Shown piece by piece: positions 1 through 8,759 of a DNA stretch of 44,238 nucleotides (the first letter of the stretch is position 1; each line of letters begins with the position of its first letter). A program made the translations under genes and the position numbers. Source of the stretch: Pseudomonas graminis (lineage in GTDB: Bacteria > Pseudomonadota > Gammaproteobacteria > Pseudomonadales > Pseudomonadaceae); contig NZ_FOHW01000040.1 in the NCBI RefSeq assembly GCF_900111735.1, forward strand, positions 1-44,238. Reading direction: 5' to 3'. The notes under the pieces were generated by a model. The model ran no database searches. It was not told the origin of the DNA and saw only the letters and a program-made list of their open reading frames with translations.

Positions 1-460
1 CGACACCCTCACCTTTGCGGTGTGACGGCTGAAGTCTTCCCGGCTAAAGCCGGTCCCACTAAAAGCATCGCGCTCGTCCAGTGGAAATGGCAGTGCTTGC
101 TCGGGAATGCATTGTGTCAGTCACCGTCATGTCACAGACCCATCGCGTTCGCGACCGTCGTAACCTCCGATTGCTCCTACAGGTGATTCGCGTGCAACGC
201 GGATGTCGGGCGCGCACACGAAGTTGTAGGAGTGAGCTTGCTCGCGAAAGCGGTGTTTCAGCCACGGCGATCTTACAGGCCCACCGCGTTCGCGACCGTC
301 GTAACTTCCGATTGCTCCTACAGGTGATTCGCGTGCAACGCGGATGTCGGGCGCGCACACGAAGTTGTAGGAGTGAGCTTGCTCGCGAAAGCGGTGTGTT
401 GGACGACAGGGTTAAAAGGGTTAGTGACGTCTTCCCGGCTGAAGCCAGTCCCTCAATTGA
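1..460. repeat. REP/REPIN cluster with a 141-bp tandem duplication
   Basis: This non-coding stretch is made of REP palindromes. Half-elements of a family with core CTTCCCGGCTAAAGCCGG lie near 36-60 and 431-455. Between them are copies of a second family, whose core reads GTAGGAGTGAGCTTGCTCGC. Positions 144-257 and 285-398 are nearly identical (one mismatch seen, at 165/306) with a period of 141 bp, and the similarity continues more weakly upstream to about 94. Each unit contains an inverted pair (a CTCCTACA end facing a TGTAGGAG end), so it could fold into a long cruciform. Open frames on both strands here are by-products of the repeat and show no protein family. Confidence 0.85.
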
Positions 461-547
461 GTCACGGTTATCAATGCAGCGCTTGAGTCCCCAGCGGCGA
501 ACATGAACAATGGCAACCCTTCGCATTCCTATTTGAGATCCACCCCC

Positions 548-2440
548 ATGTTCCGCTCCCGCTTATTGCCCTGCCTGAGCCTCGTGCTGTTGAGCCTGTT
601 CAGCTTCGGTGCCTGCGCAGCGCCTGCCGAGGACGCGGCTCAGGCTTTGCATTTACTCGATTACATCGGGGCGGACTACCCGGCGACGGTCGCGAACGGC
701 AAGGTCGTGGATGACGCCGAATACCGCGAGCAGGTGGAATTTCTCGCGTCGCTGCAGGGCACGATCGCCGGGTTGCCGGCAAAGCCAGAGCGCGCAGAGC
801 TGGAGCAGGGCATCTCAGCGCTGTTGAATGCGGTCAACCAGAAGCAGGAAGGGGCGCAGGTGGCTCGTCAGGCGCGTCAGTTGGGCGCGAAACTGGCAGT
901 GGCGTACGAGGTCAGCCAGGCGCCGGTGATTACCCCGGATCCCGCACGTGGTGCGCCCTTGTATGCGCAGTATTGTTCGGTGTGCCACGGCGATGCGGGC
1001 GCGGGGGACGGTCCGGCCGGTATCGGTCTTTCGCCGCCTCCCGCCAATTTGCGCGACGCAGCGCGGCTCGACCGCCTGAGTCTCTACGACATCTACAACA
1101 CCCTCGGGCTGGGCATTGAAGGCACTGAAATGCCAGCGTTCGCGGACCAGCTGGATGACCGTCAACGTTGGGACGTCGCCACTTACATCGCAGGCTTCAG
1201 CGCGGACTCCGCTGCGAAGCAGGACAAACCCTACAACCTCGCTGATCTCGCGCGGCAGACGCCCGCTGAAGTCAGTGCCGTCGAAGGGCCGCAAGCCGCA
1301 GCAAGTTTCCGTGCACAGCGCGCACAGCCGCCTCAGGTTCAACGCGGCCCGGCGCAGCTGCTCGATTACACCAGCGCAACCCTCGACAAGAGTTTGGCCG
1401 CGTACCAGTCCGGTGATCGCGAGCAGGCGTATGACCTTTCAGTCGCGGCCTATCTGGAGGGCTTTGAGCTGGTGGAAAGCTCGCTCGACAACGTCGATGC
1501 GGCCGTGCGCAAGGACACCGAAAAAGCGCTCATGGCTTATCGGCAGTCGCTTCAGGATGGCCTGCCGGCAGCCCAGGCGGCGCAGAAGCTCGCTGAGGCC
1601 AAGGTCAAGCTCAAGAAATCGGCCGACCTGCTCGGCAGCGATGGCCTGAGCACCTCATTGAGCTTCATCTCCGGTCTGCTGATCCTGCTTCGCGAAGGCC
1701 TGGAGGCGATTCTCGTGCTCGCGGCCATTCTCGCGTTCCTGCGCAACACCGGTCAGCAATCGGCGGTGCGCAGCGTCAACGTCGGTTGGGGACTGGCGTT
1801 GCTGGCGGGCCTGGGCACGTGGGCGCTGGCAGCCTACGTCATCGATGTCAGTGGCTCGCAGCGCGAGCTGCTGGAAGGCGCGACGGCGCTGTTCGCCAGC
1901 GTCATGGTGCTGTGGCTGGGTGTGTGGATGCACGACCGACGTCATGCCGCCGCCTGGCAGGATTACATCAAGAGCAGCCTGGTGGGCGGCGGCGGGCGTT
2001 TCGGTTTCGCGGTGTTGGCGTTCTTCTCGGTCTACCGCGAGCTGTTCGAAGTCATTCTGTTCTACGAAACCCTGTGGCTGCAGGCAGGGCCCGCTGGCCA
2101 CAATGCCGTTGTGGCCGGGGGCGCTACAGCGCTGGTGCTGCTGGTCGGCTTGGCGTGGGTGATCCTGCGGGGTTCGGCGAAGCTGCCGCTGACGCTGTTC
2201 TTCGGCATCAATGCCGCGCTGCTGTGCGCGCTGTCGGTGGTGTTCGCCGGCCATGGCGTGAAGGCGCTGCAGGAGGCCGGGATTTTTGGGACGCGTCCGG
2301 TGCCGTTCTTTGAATTCGACTGGCTGGGCATTCATGCCGACGCCTATTCCCTTGGCGCGCAAGCCATAGCGCTGTTGGCAATTGTGATGCTGTATGGCCG
2401 CAGTTGGCTAGCGGAGAAGCGCCGCGCGGCCATTGTCTAA
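548..2440 (+). CDS. FTR1-family iron permease with N-terminal cytochrome c domain
   Basis: Predicted inner-membrane iron permease of 630 residues. The start at 548 is chosen because it opens with a good signal peptide (MFRSRLLPCLSL, then hydrophobic residues up to CAAPAED); an in-frame ATG at 503 only adds polar residues. A periplasmic region carries a c-type heme motif CSVCH (C143, C146, H147) with a distal Met-containing stretch (EMPAF). The C-terminal half has about seven membrane segments with the two FTR1 signatures REGLE (about 382) and RELFE (about 497), whose Glu residues bind iron in the family. Known biology: FTR1 permeases move ferric iron, coupled to oxidation of ferrous iron. Inference: the fused heme domain supplies or receives the electron. 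It stands alone, 27 bp before the YaiI-like gene. Longer than plain FTR1/EfeU (about 280 residues) because of the fusion. Confidence 0.88.
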   Translation: MFRSRLLPCLSLVLLSLFSFGACAAPAEDAAQALHLLDYIGADYPATVANGKVVDDAEYREQVEFLASLQGTIAGLPAKPERAELEQGISALLNAVNQKQEGAQVARQARQLGAKLAVAYEVSQAPVITPDPARGAPLYAQYCSVCHGDAGAGDGPAGIGLSPPPANLRDAARLDRLSLYDIYNTLGLGIEGTEMPAFADQLDDRQRWDVATYIAGFSADSAAKQDKPYNLADLARQTPAEVSAVEGPQAAASFRAQRAQPPQVQRGPAQLLDYTSATLDKSLAAYQSGDREQAYDLSVAAYLEGFELVESSLDNVDAAVRKDTEKALMAYRQSLQDGLPAAQAAQKLAEAKVKLKKSADLLGSDGLSTSLSFISGLLILLREGLEAILVLAAILAFLRNTGQQSAVRSVNVGWGLALLAGLGTWALAAYVIDVSGSQRELLEGATALFASVMVLWLGVWMHDRRHAAAWQDYIKSSLVGGGGRFGFAVLAFFSVYRELFEVILFYETLWLQAGPAGHNAVVAGGATALVLLVGLAWVILRGSAKLPLTLFFGINAALLCALSVVFAGHGVKALQEAGIFGTRPVPFFEFDWLGIHADAYSLGAQAIALLAIVMLYGRSWLAEKRRAAIV

Positions 2441-2467
2441 ATTCACTTTCTGAAATCGGAGTCGCGT

Positions 2468-2950
2468 ATGCGCGTCTGGATCGATGCCGACGCCTGCCCC
2501 AAGGCCGCAAAAGACCTCGTCATCAAGTTCGCCCTCAAGCGCAAGTTCGAGGTCGTGCTGGTGGCGGGGCAGAGCCAGATCAAGCCGAGCCTGACCTTGG
2601 TGAAGTTGATTGTCGTGCCCAGCGGGCCGGATGCGGCTGATGATTATCTGGTCGAGCACGCCGTGCCGGGCGAACTGGTGATCTGCAGCGATGTGCCATT
2701 GGCGGACCGGCTGGTGAAGAAGGGTGTTGCGGCGCTCGACCCACGGGGCAAGGAGTTCGATGCGCAGAACATGGGGCAACGCCTGGCGATGCGCAACCTC
2801 TTCACCGATCTGCGGGAGCAAGGGCAGGCCAGTGGCGGGCAGGGCGCCTATGGCGAGCGGGAGAAACAGGCATTTGCCAACTGCCTGGACCGGATCCTGA
2901 CCCGGCTGGCGCGAGAGTATCCCGCGCCGCCAGCAAGCGAGAACCCTTAA
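2468..2950 (+). CDS. YaiI/YqxD family protein (DUF188)
   Basis: A 160-residue soluble protein of the conserved YaiI/YqxD (DUF188) family. The diagnostic N-terminus WIDADACPKAAKDLV is present at residues 4-18, and VICSDVPLADRLVKKG occurs mid-protein, the usual second block. The Asp-rich first strand resembles PIN/NYN-type nuclease folds, but no function is established that I can rely on. It starts 27 bp after the FTR1 gene and may be co-transcribed. Length matches the family (about 150 residues). The C-terminus is Pro/Ala rich and probably disordered. Confidence 0.85.
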   Translation: MRVWIDADACPKAAKDLVIKFALKRKFEVVLVAGQSQIKPSLTLVKLIVVPSGPDAADDYLVEHAVPGELVICSDVPLADRLVKKGVAALDPRGKEFDAQNMGQRLAMRNLFTDLREQGQASGGQGAYGEREKQAFANCLDRILTRLAREYPAPPASENP

Positions 2951-3000
2951 AGCTGCACGTCGCTGAGCGGCAGATGCGTCAGCACCCGATCTTCAAAAGA

Positions 3001-3681
3001 TCAGTCGTCAAGGCGGTCTTCGTTTTCCTGTACCAGCTCCAGCACCCGATCCACCAGCTTGTTGATCCCGGATGCCGCCTCACCAATGGACGTTGCAACC
3101 ATGTAAGCCGGTGTGCTCACCAGTTTGCGATCCTTGTCCTCGACGATCTCCGTCACCTCACAGTCCTGATGGGTCCCGCCCATGCGGGTAATCGCTGCGG
3201 CAGTATCGGCGTCGTTGCCGATCGTGCAGGTGACGCCTGGCCCATAGATTTTGGCGGCCAGCGCCGGCGAGACGCAGATGAGCCCGATGGGCTTGCCGGC
3301 TGCTGCGAACGCTTCGGCCATCGCCAGCACTTCAGCCTGGACCTTGCAGCCAGCGCCCTGGGTAGAGAAGTTCGACAGGTTTTTTGCGGCACCGAAGCCA
3401 CCGGGGATGATCAATGCATCGAATTCAGTGACGTCGGCTTCGCGGATGTCTTCGACGGCCCCACGGGCGATGCGGGCAGATTCGACCAGCACGTTGCGCG
3501 ACTCGGGCATCTCTTCGCCGGACAGATGATTGATGACGTGGTGCTGAGGGATATTGGGTGCAAAGCACTTCACTGCGGCGCCGCGCTGATCAAGGCGCAG
3601 CAACGTCAGCACGCTTTCGTGAATTTCCGCGCCGTCGTAAACGCCACAGCCAGAAAGAATAACGGCCACTTTTTTGGTCAT
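3001..3681 (-). CDS. elbB: ElbB, DJ-1/PfpI-like glyoxalase
   Basis: A 226-residue protein recognised as ElbB, a class I glutamine-amidotransferase-like (DJ-1/PfpI) protein. The start MTKKVAVILSGCGVYDG is typical of the family, as is the PGGFGAAKNLS block. The nucleophile elbow is in LICVSPALAAKI, where the Cys is the expected catalytic residue. E. coli ElbB has glyoxalase activity in vitro and was linked genetically to isoprenoid synthesis; its physiological role is unclear. A good ribosome site (GAGAGGAA) precedes the start at 3681. It is convergent with the YaiI-like gene, with a 50-bp gap. Confidence 0.9.
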   Translation of the reverse strand: MTKKVAVILSGCGVYDGAEIHESVLTLLRLDQRGAAVKCFAPNIPQHHVINHLSGEEMPESRNVLVESARIARGAVEDIREADVTEFDALIIPGGFGAAKNLSNFSTQGAGCKVQAEVLAMAEAFAAAGKPIGLICVSPALAAKIYGPGVTCTIGNDADTAAAITRMGGTHQDCEVTEIVEDKDRKLVSTPAYMVATSIGEAASGINKLVDRVLELVQENEDRLDD

Positions 3682-3816
3682 TCGCGTGTTCCTCTCTCGG
3701 GCGCTCCGGCTCGTAGCCGGTTACGCAGGTCAGCATTGCGCTGATTGTCGCAAGCCATGAGCCTAGGACAACGCCGTCAGCGAATGTCTCCAGCTCCGTA
3801 GGCATGCGCCGAGGAT

Positions 3817-4446
3817 TTACTCGTCAGAGGTGTTCCTGGCGTCTACATGGACTTGGGCGTTGGCTGCGACGGCCAGCTTTTCTTCGCGAGCGATGCGTGC
3901 GTTTTTAATGCGCCGGCGAACCCACAGCAGCACACCGATCACCAGCAATGCGCCCAACACCCACAGTTCGTACTTCTTGACGTTGCCCAGCAGGCCTTCG
4001 AGCACGGAGCCGAACTTGTACGCCGCCGCGCCCAGCGCCGCTGCCCATACCGCTGCGCCGATGCCGTTGAGCAACAGGTAGCGCCCCGGTGGATAGCCGG
4101 ACAGCCCGATAGCGACCGGCATGACCGTACGCAAGCCATAGACAAAGCGGAAGCTCAGCACCCAGATGTCGGGGTGGCGCCGGATATGCTCCAGCGCGCG
4201 ATCGCCCATCAGCTGCCAGCGAGGCTTGCGCGCCAGAAGCTTGCGGCCATGCTTGCGTCCCATGAAATACCAGAGCTGGTCGCCTGCGTAGCTGCCGAAG
4301 AAGGCAACCACCACGACCAGATTGATATCCATGTATCCGCGGAACGCAAGAAAGCCGGCAAGCACCAGAATGGTCTCGCCTTCAAAAAAGGTCCCGAGGA
4401 AAAGGGCGAAGTAGCCAAATTCTTGTAAAAAATGCTGGAGCATCAT
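3817..4446 (-). CDS. DedA-family membrane protein
   Basis: A 209-residue integral membrane protein of the DedA (VTT/SNARE-associated) superfamily. Landmarks are YFMGRKHGRKLL (the family G/R-rich loop) and SFRFVYGLRTVMPVAIGLSG, containing the Arg important in DedA proteins, followed by a membrane helix with NGIGAAVWA. About four to five hydrophobic segments are visible, and the basic C-terminus (VRRRIKNARI) should be cytoplasmic. Known for the family: undecaprenyl-phosphate or phospholipid translocation and membrane homeostasis. Two adjacent Met codons begin the gene (4446 and 4443) and no strong Shine-Dalgarno is visible, so the exact start is uncertain. It diverges from ppk across a 518-bp gap. 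Confidence 0.88.
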   Translation of the reverse strand: MMLQHFLQEFGYFALFLGTFFEGETILVLAGFLAFRGYMDINLVVVVAFFGSYAGDQLWYFMGRKHGRKLLARKPRWQLMGDRALEHIRRHPDIWVLSFRFVYGLRTVMPVAIGLSGYPPGRYLLLNGIGAAVWAAALGAAAYKFGSVLEGLLGNVKKYELWVLGALLVIGVLLWVRRRIKNARIAREEKLAVAANAQVHVDARNTSDE

Positions 4447-4964
4447 TTGGGTGCTGGCGAAATGAACGCGCAGCCTAACGCGCCCAAGGCATTCAGGAAA
4501 GTATGCAAATGTGTCACCGCGTTAAAGTTTCCTACGTTCGGGAGCGATTGTTCGCGCGAAGAGCGGGTTTGTGTCGTACACGTTACGTCGCAATTACGCC
4601 TGTCACGTGAGTGTCATAATCGCCGCTTATAAATGTCACGCTTGCCCGCCTGGATGGGCGCGGATCCCTTCCTTGCACGTTGCCCTCTATCTGGCGCCAC
4701 GCGAATGTTTGCAGTTCAGGGCTTGCACCGTACGGAGAAATCCGTAGCGTGGAGAGTCAAACCGCTCACAGCATTGAGCCTGACGCCGGTCGCCACGCCC
4801 CGCGATATCGACCCAGGCTGCAACTATCGTCAGAACCGCTGCCCCCTGGGCGTGACCGTTGTTCCACGCGGTACGTCACCACTGTTGTGGCGCAAGCGGC
4901 ATTCCGAGATCGGCCGTATGCGCGGCCCAACTGTTACAAGGCCAATTGCCTTACAGGATTATTC
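4447..4964. other. dedA-ppk intergenic region with long ppk leader
   Basis: This 518-bp gap contains the PHO-box promoter and, after it, about 320 bp that would be transcribed ahead of ppk. The ppk reading frame stays open upstream to a TTG at 4680, and another frame (4633-4968) is open for 111 codons. Neither encodes a recognisable domain or has a convincing ribosome site, so I read the leader as non-coding. I see no obvious intrinsic terminator or riboswitch in it. Confidence 0.5.
4600..4634 (+). promoter_or_regulatory. PHO box and PhoB-type promoter upstream of ppk
   Basis: Positions 4600-4617 read CTGTCAC-GTGA-GTGTCAT: two 7-bp repeats separated by 4 bp, an almost consensus PHO box. Ten bases further on, TATAAA at 4628-4633 fits a -10 element, which is the spacing typical of PhoB-activated promoters, where the PHO box replaces the -35. 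A further TGTCAC lies at 4634, in register with the 11-bp repeat. The direction points to ppk, leaving an untranslated leader of about 320 nt. Inference: ppk is induced by phosphate starvation through PhoB. Confidence 0.75.
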
Positions 4965-7187
4965 ATGAGCACCGAAGGATCTACCGAAGCCGCAGTCGGG
5001 CTTGACCCTCAGCCCGTCAATCAGGAAGTCACTCCTTTGGTCGAGCCGACCATTGAAGTGGTCCCCGTGCTGGAACCGCCTCATCCGGCCCCGCATGCCA
5101 TCGCGGTGCCCAATCTGGATGACAGCAGTCTTTATATTCATCGCGAGCTGTCGCAGCTGCAATTCAATATTCGCGTGTTGGAACAGGCGCTGGACGAGTC
5201 CTACCCGTTGCTTGAGCGGCTCAAGTTCTTGCTGATTTTCTCCAGCAACCTCGACGAATTCTTCGAAATTCGCGTTGCCGGGCTCAAGAAGCAGATCACC
5301 TTCGCCCGCGAACAGGCCGGTGCTGACGGTCTGCAGCCTCATCAGGCGCTGGCGCGCATCAGCGAACTGGTGCACGGCCACGTGGATCGCCAGTACGCCA
5401 TTCTCAACGACATCCTGTTGCCGGAGCTGGAAAAGCATCAGGTGCGCTTCATTCGCCGTCGCAACTGGAACGCCAAGATCAAGGCCTGGGTGCGCCGTTA
5501 TTTCCGGGACGAGATCGCGCCGATCATCACGCCGATCGGCCTGGACCCGACGCACCCGTTCCCGCTGCTGGTGAACAAGTCGCTGAACTTCATCGTTGAG
5601 CTGGAAGGCATCGACGCCTTCGGCCGCGACTCGGGTCTGGCGATTATCCCGGCACCGCGCCTGTTGCCGCGCATCATCAAAGTGCCGGAAGACGTGGGCG
5701 GCCCGGGGGACAACTATGTCTTCCTGTCGTCGATGATCCATGCCCACGCCGATGACCTTTTCCAGGGCATGAAGGTCAAGGGTTGCTATCAGTTCCGTCT
5801 GACCCGAAACGCCGACCTGGCCCTCGACTCCGAGGACGTAGAAGACCTTGCCCGCGCGCTGCGTGGCGAGCTGTTCTCTCGTCGTTACGGCGATGCGGTG
5901 CGTCTGGAAGTGGCGGACACTTGCCCGAAACTGCTGTCGGACTACCTGCTCAAGCAGTTCAATCTGAGCGAGACCGAGCTGTATCAGGTCAACGGCCCGG
6001 TGAACCTGACGCGGCTGTTCAGCATCACTGGCCTGGACAGTCACCCCGAGCTGCAGTACATGCCGTTCACCCCGGCGATTCCGAAGCTGCTGCAGAACAG
6101 CGAAAACATTTTCAACGTGATCAGCAAGCAGGACATTCTGCTGCTGCACCCGTTCGAGTCCTTCACACCGGTCGTCGATCTGCTGCGCCAGGCGGCGAAA
6201 GACCCTCACGTGCTGGCCGTGCGGCAGACGCTGTACCGCAGCGGTGCCAACTCGGAAATCGTCGATGCACTGGTCGACGCCGCGCGTAACGGCAAGGAAG
6301 TCACCGCCGTCATTGAGCTGCGTGCGCGTTTTGACGAAGAGTCGAACCTGCAACTGGCAAGCCGCCTGCAAGCGGCCGGTGCCGTGGTGATCTACGGCGT
6401 GGTCGGTTACAAGACCCACGCCAAGATGATGCTGATCCTGCGCCGTGAAGCCGGTGAGATCGTGCGCTACGCCCATTTGGGTACGGGCAACTATCACGCA
6501 GGCAACGCGCGTCTCTACACCGACTACAGCCTGCTGACCTCGGACGATGCGCTGTGCGAAGACGTCGGCAAGCTGTTCAGTCAGTTGATCGGCATGGGTA
6601 AGACGCTGCGCATGAAGAAGCTGCTGCACGCGCCGTTCACCCTGAAGAAAGGCATGCTGGACATGATTGCCCGGGAGACGCAGTTCGCGTCCGAGGGCAA
6701 GCCTGCGCACATCATCGCCAAGTTCAACTCGCTGACCGACCCGAAGATCATTCGCGCTCTGTACAAGGCCAGTCAGACCGGGGTCAAGATCGACCTCGTC
6801 GTGCGCGGCATGTGCTGCCTGCGGCCTGGCGTGCCGGGCGTGTCCCACAATATTCAGGTGCGCTCGATCATCGGTCGCTTCCTTGAGCACACGCGGGTGT
6901 TCTACTTCCTGAATGGCGGTGACGAGCAGATGTTCCTGTCCAGTGCTGACTGGATGGAGCGCAACCTCGACAAGCGCGTCGAGACCTGCTTCCCGGTGGA
7001 AGGCAAGAAGCTGATCCTGCGTGTGAAGAAAGAGCTGGAAGGGTACCTGACCGACAACACCCATAGCTGGCTGCTGCAGCCGGACGGGCGCTACATTCGC
7101 AGCACCCCGACCGGCAACCAGAACGCCCGCAACGTGCAGGCGAGTCTGTTGGAAAAACTCAGCAACCCGGTCCTCAGCGTACGTTGA
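4965..7187 (+). CDS. ppk: Polyphosphate kinase PPK1
   Basis: Polyphosphate kinase, 740 residues: reversibly polymerises the gamma-phosphate of ATP into inorganic polyphosphate. The N-terminal block LYIHRELSQLQFNIRVLEQA and SSNLDEFFEIRVAGLK are PPK1 hallmarks. The phospholipase-D-like catalytic half carries YKTHAKMML (H485, equivalent to the autophosphorylated His of E. coli) and RFLEHTRVFYF (H642, the second essential His), plus GTGNYHAGNARLYTDYSL. The start at 4965 (MSTEGSTEAAVG) gives the usual Pseudomonas length; the open frame continues 95 codons upstream but looks untranslated. Expression is probably PhoB-dependent through the PHO box at 4600. The last 14 bp overlap the 3' end of the convergent ppx, so the enzymes that make and degrade polyphosphate are encoded tail to tail. 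Confidence 0.97.
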   Translation: MSTEGSTEAAVGLDPQPVNQEVTPLVEPTIEVVPVLEPPHPAPHAIAVPNLDDSSLYIHRELSQLQFNIRVLEQALDESYPLLERLKFLLIFSSNLDEFFEIRVAGLKKQITFAREQAGADGLQPHQALARISELVHGHVDRQYAILNDILLPELEKHQVRFIRRRNWNAKIKAWVRRYFRDEIAPIITPIGLDPTHPFPLLVNKSLNFIVELEGIDAFGRDSGLAIIPAPRLLPRIIKVPEDVGGPGDNYVFLSSMIHAHADDLFQGMKVKGCYQFRLTRNADLALDSEDVEDLARALRGELFSRRYGDAVRLEVADTCPKLLSDYLLKQFNLSETELYQVNGPVNLTRLFSITGLDSHPELQYMPFTPAIPKLLQNSENIFNVISKQDILLLHPFESFTPVVDLLRQAAKDPHVLAVRQTLYRSGANSEIVDALVDAARNGKEVTAVIELRARFDEESNLQLASRLQAAGAVVIYGVVGYKTHAKMMLILRREAGEIVRYAHLGTGNYHAGNARLYTDYSLLTSDDALCEDVGKLFSQLIGMGKTLRMKKLLHAPFTLKKGMLDMIARETQFASEGKPAHIIAKFNSLTDPKIIRALYKASQTGVKIDLVVRGMCCLRPGVPGVSHNIQVRSIIGRFLEHTRVFYFLNGGDEQMFLSSADWMERNLDKRVETCFPVEGKKLILRVKKELEGYLTDNTHSWLLQPDGRYIRSTPTGNQNARNVQASLLEKLSNPVLSVR

Positions 7188-8676
7188 GGATGATGCCGAC
7201 TCGGGTCAGCCACTCCGCTTCGAGCGCGAAGTCGGCCTGAGTCAGCTGGTTGTTTTCCAGCCAGCCATCCGGGAACACGATGTCCAGGTGGTTATCGTTG
7301 GCAGTCAGCACAGGCTGCGGCATCTCTTGGGTGCCGCGAATGTGGTGGAACAGAATCGCGAAGCGCAGCAGCACGCACAGTCGGATCAGCTTCACGCCTT
7401 CGTTGCCGAACTCGGCAAACTTATCCTTGGGAATATTGCGACGATGACCGCGTACCAGCAGCGCGAGCATTTGCTGGTCTTCGCGTGAGAAACCGGCGAG
7501 ATCGGAGTGCTCGATCAGGTACGCGCCATGCTTGTGGTAGTGATAGTGGGCGATGTCCAGCCCCACTTCATGGACCTTGGCGGCCCAGCTCAGTAACTCG
7601 CGATACGCATTGTCCTCAAGCTCCCACGCCTTTGCCACTTGCTCCAGCGCCGACAGGGCCTTGCGCTCGACACGGGCGGCTTGTTCCAGATCAACGTGGT
7701 AGCGCTCCATCAGCGAGCTGAGGGTGCGTTCGCGCACGTCTTCGTGGTGATGGCGGCCGAGCAGGTCGTAGAGCACGCCTTCACGCAGCGCGCCTTCGCA
7801 GTGGTCCATGCGCTTGAGGTCGAGGGCGTCGAAGATCGCTTCGAGGATCGCTAGCCCGGCCGGGAAGATCGCCCGACGATCAGGCTTGAGGCCTTCGAAA
7901 TCGATTTTGTCCACTTCGCCCAGCTTCATCAGCTTGCGCTTGAGCCAGGCCAGGCCTTCGGCGTTGACCTCGCCATTGCCGTGGCCGCCGGCTTTCAGCG
8001 CCAGGCCGATGGCGCGAATGGTGCCGGAAGAACCGATGGCCTCATCCCACGTCAGGCGATGCAGCGCGTGCTCGATGCTCATGATTTCCAGCCGCGCGGC
8101 GGTGTAAGCCTGGGCGTAGCGCGCCGGGGTGATCTTGCCGTCCTTGAAATAACGCTGAGTGAAGCTGACGCAGCCCATCTGCAGGCTTTCGCGCAACAGT
8201 GGCTCGAAGCGCTGGCCGATGATGAACTCGGTGCTGCCGCCGCCAATGTCGGCGACCAGGCGTTTGCCGGGCGTGTCGGCCAGGGTATGGGAAACGCCCA
8301 GGTAGATCAGTCGCGCTTCTTCACGTCCGGAGATGACTTCCACCGGATGACCGAGGATTTCTTCGGCGCGATGGATGAATTCGTTGCGATTGCGGGCTTC
8401 GCGCAGGGCGTTGGTGCCCACGATGCGCACGGCGCCGGGCGGCATACCGTTGATCAGTTGGGAGAAGCGCTTGAGGCAGTCGAGCCCGCGCTGCATGGAT
8501 TCTTCGCTGAGGCGGCGGTCGTCATCGATCCCCGCGGCCAGCTGCACTTTCTCACCGAGCCGCTCAAGGATGCGAATTTCGCCCTGATTGGCTTTGGCGA
8601 CAACCATATGGAAGCTGTTGGAGCCCAGGTCGATCGCGGCGATCAGCGAGAGGTTTTTGGCTGTGGATAGCGGCAT
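7174..8676 (-). CDS. ppx: Exopolyphosphatase PPX/GppA
   Basis: Exopolyphosphatase of 500 residues, which releases orthophosphate from polyphosphate ends; the family may also hydrolyse pppGpp. The N-terminal actin-like ATPase fold has AAIDLGSNSFHMVVAK and the second phosphate loop VADIGGGSTEFIIGQ. A Glu/Arg-rich linker follows, then a C-terminal HD-like helical domain (VHEVGLDIAHYHYHKHGAYL). The start at 8676 (MPLSTAKNLS) is chosen because the upstream 49 codons run into the REPIN block. It is convergent with ppk and overlaps it by 14 bp. Confidence 0.95.
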   Translation of the reverse strand: MPLSTAKNLSLIAAIDLGSNSFHMVVAKANQGEIRILERLGEKVQLAAGIDDDRRLSEESMQRGLDCLKRFSQLINGMPPGAVRIVGTNALREARNRNEFIHRAEEILGHPVEVISGREEARLIYLGVSHTLADTPGKRLVADIGGGSTEFIIGQRFEPLLRESLQMGCVSFTQRYFKDGKITPARYAQAYTAARLEIMSIEHALHRLTWDEAIGSSGTIRAIGLALKAGGHGNGEVNAEGLAWLKRKLMKLGEVDKIDFEGLKPDRRAIFPAGLAILEAIFDALDLKRMDHCEGALREGVLYDLLGRHHHEDVRERTLSSLMERYHVDLEQAARVERKALSALEQVAKAWELEDNAYRELLSWAAKVHEVGLDIAHYHYHKHGAYLIEHSDLAGFSREDQQMLALLVRGHRRNIPKDKFAEFGNEGVKLIRLCVLLRFAILFHHIRGTQEMPQPVLTANDNHLDIVFPDGWLENNQLTQADFALEAEWLTRVGIILNVR

Positions 8677-8759
8677 GGTCAAAAGGTCTCGGTCGATAAC
8701 TCCGACATCGTGCCACGATCCATCACTGTCGCCAAACCGGCAACGTATTTGCGCGGTAT

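Noticed and set aside
59..526. Open frames of 140-155 codons on both strands in the REP cluster
   Set aside because: They consist of the repeat units translated in different frames, repeat the same peptide twice and match no protein family.
2988..3002. GATCTT/AAGATC hairpin between yaiI-like gene and elbB
   Set aside because: Six-base stem and three-base loop without a T-run, partly inside elbB; not convincing as a terminator.
4680..4964. In-frame N-terminal extension of ppk by 95 codons
   Set aside because: No ribosome site at the TTG, composition is not protein-like, and known PPK1 proteins start near the ATG at 4965.
4959..7064. 701-codon frame opposite ppk
   Set aside because: Antisense shadow of a clear PPK1 gene; long minus frames are common in high-G+C genes.
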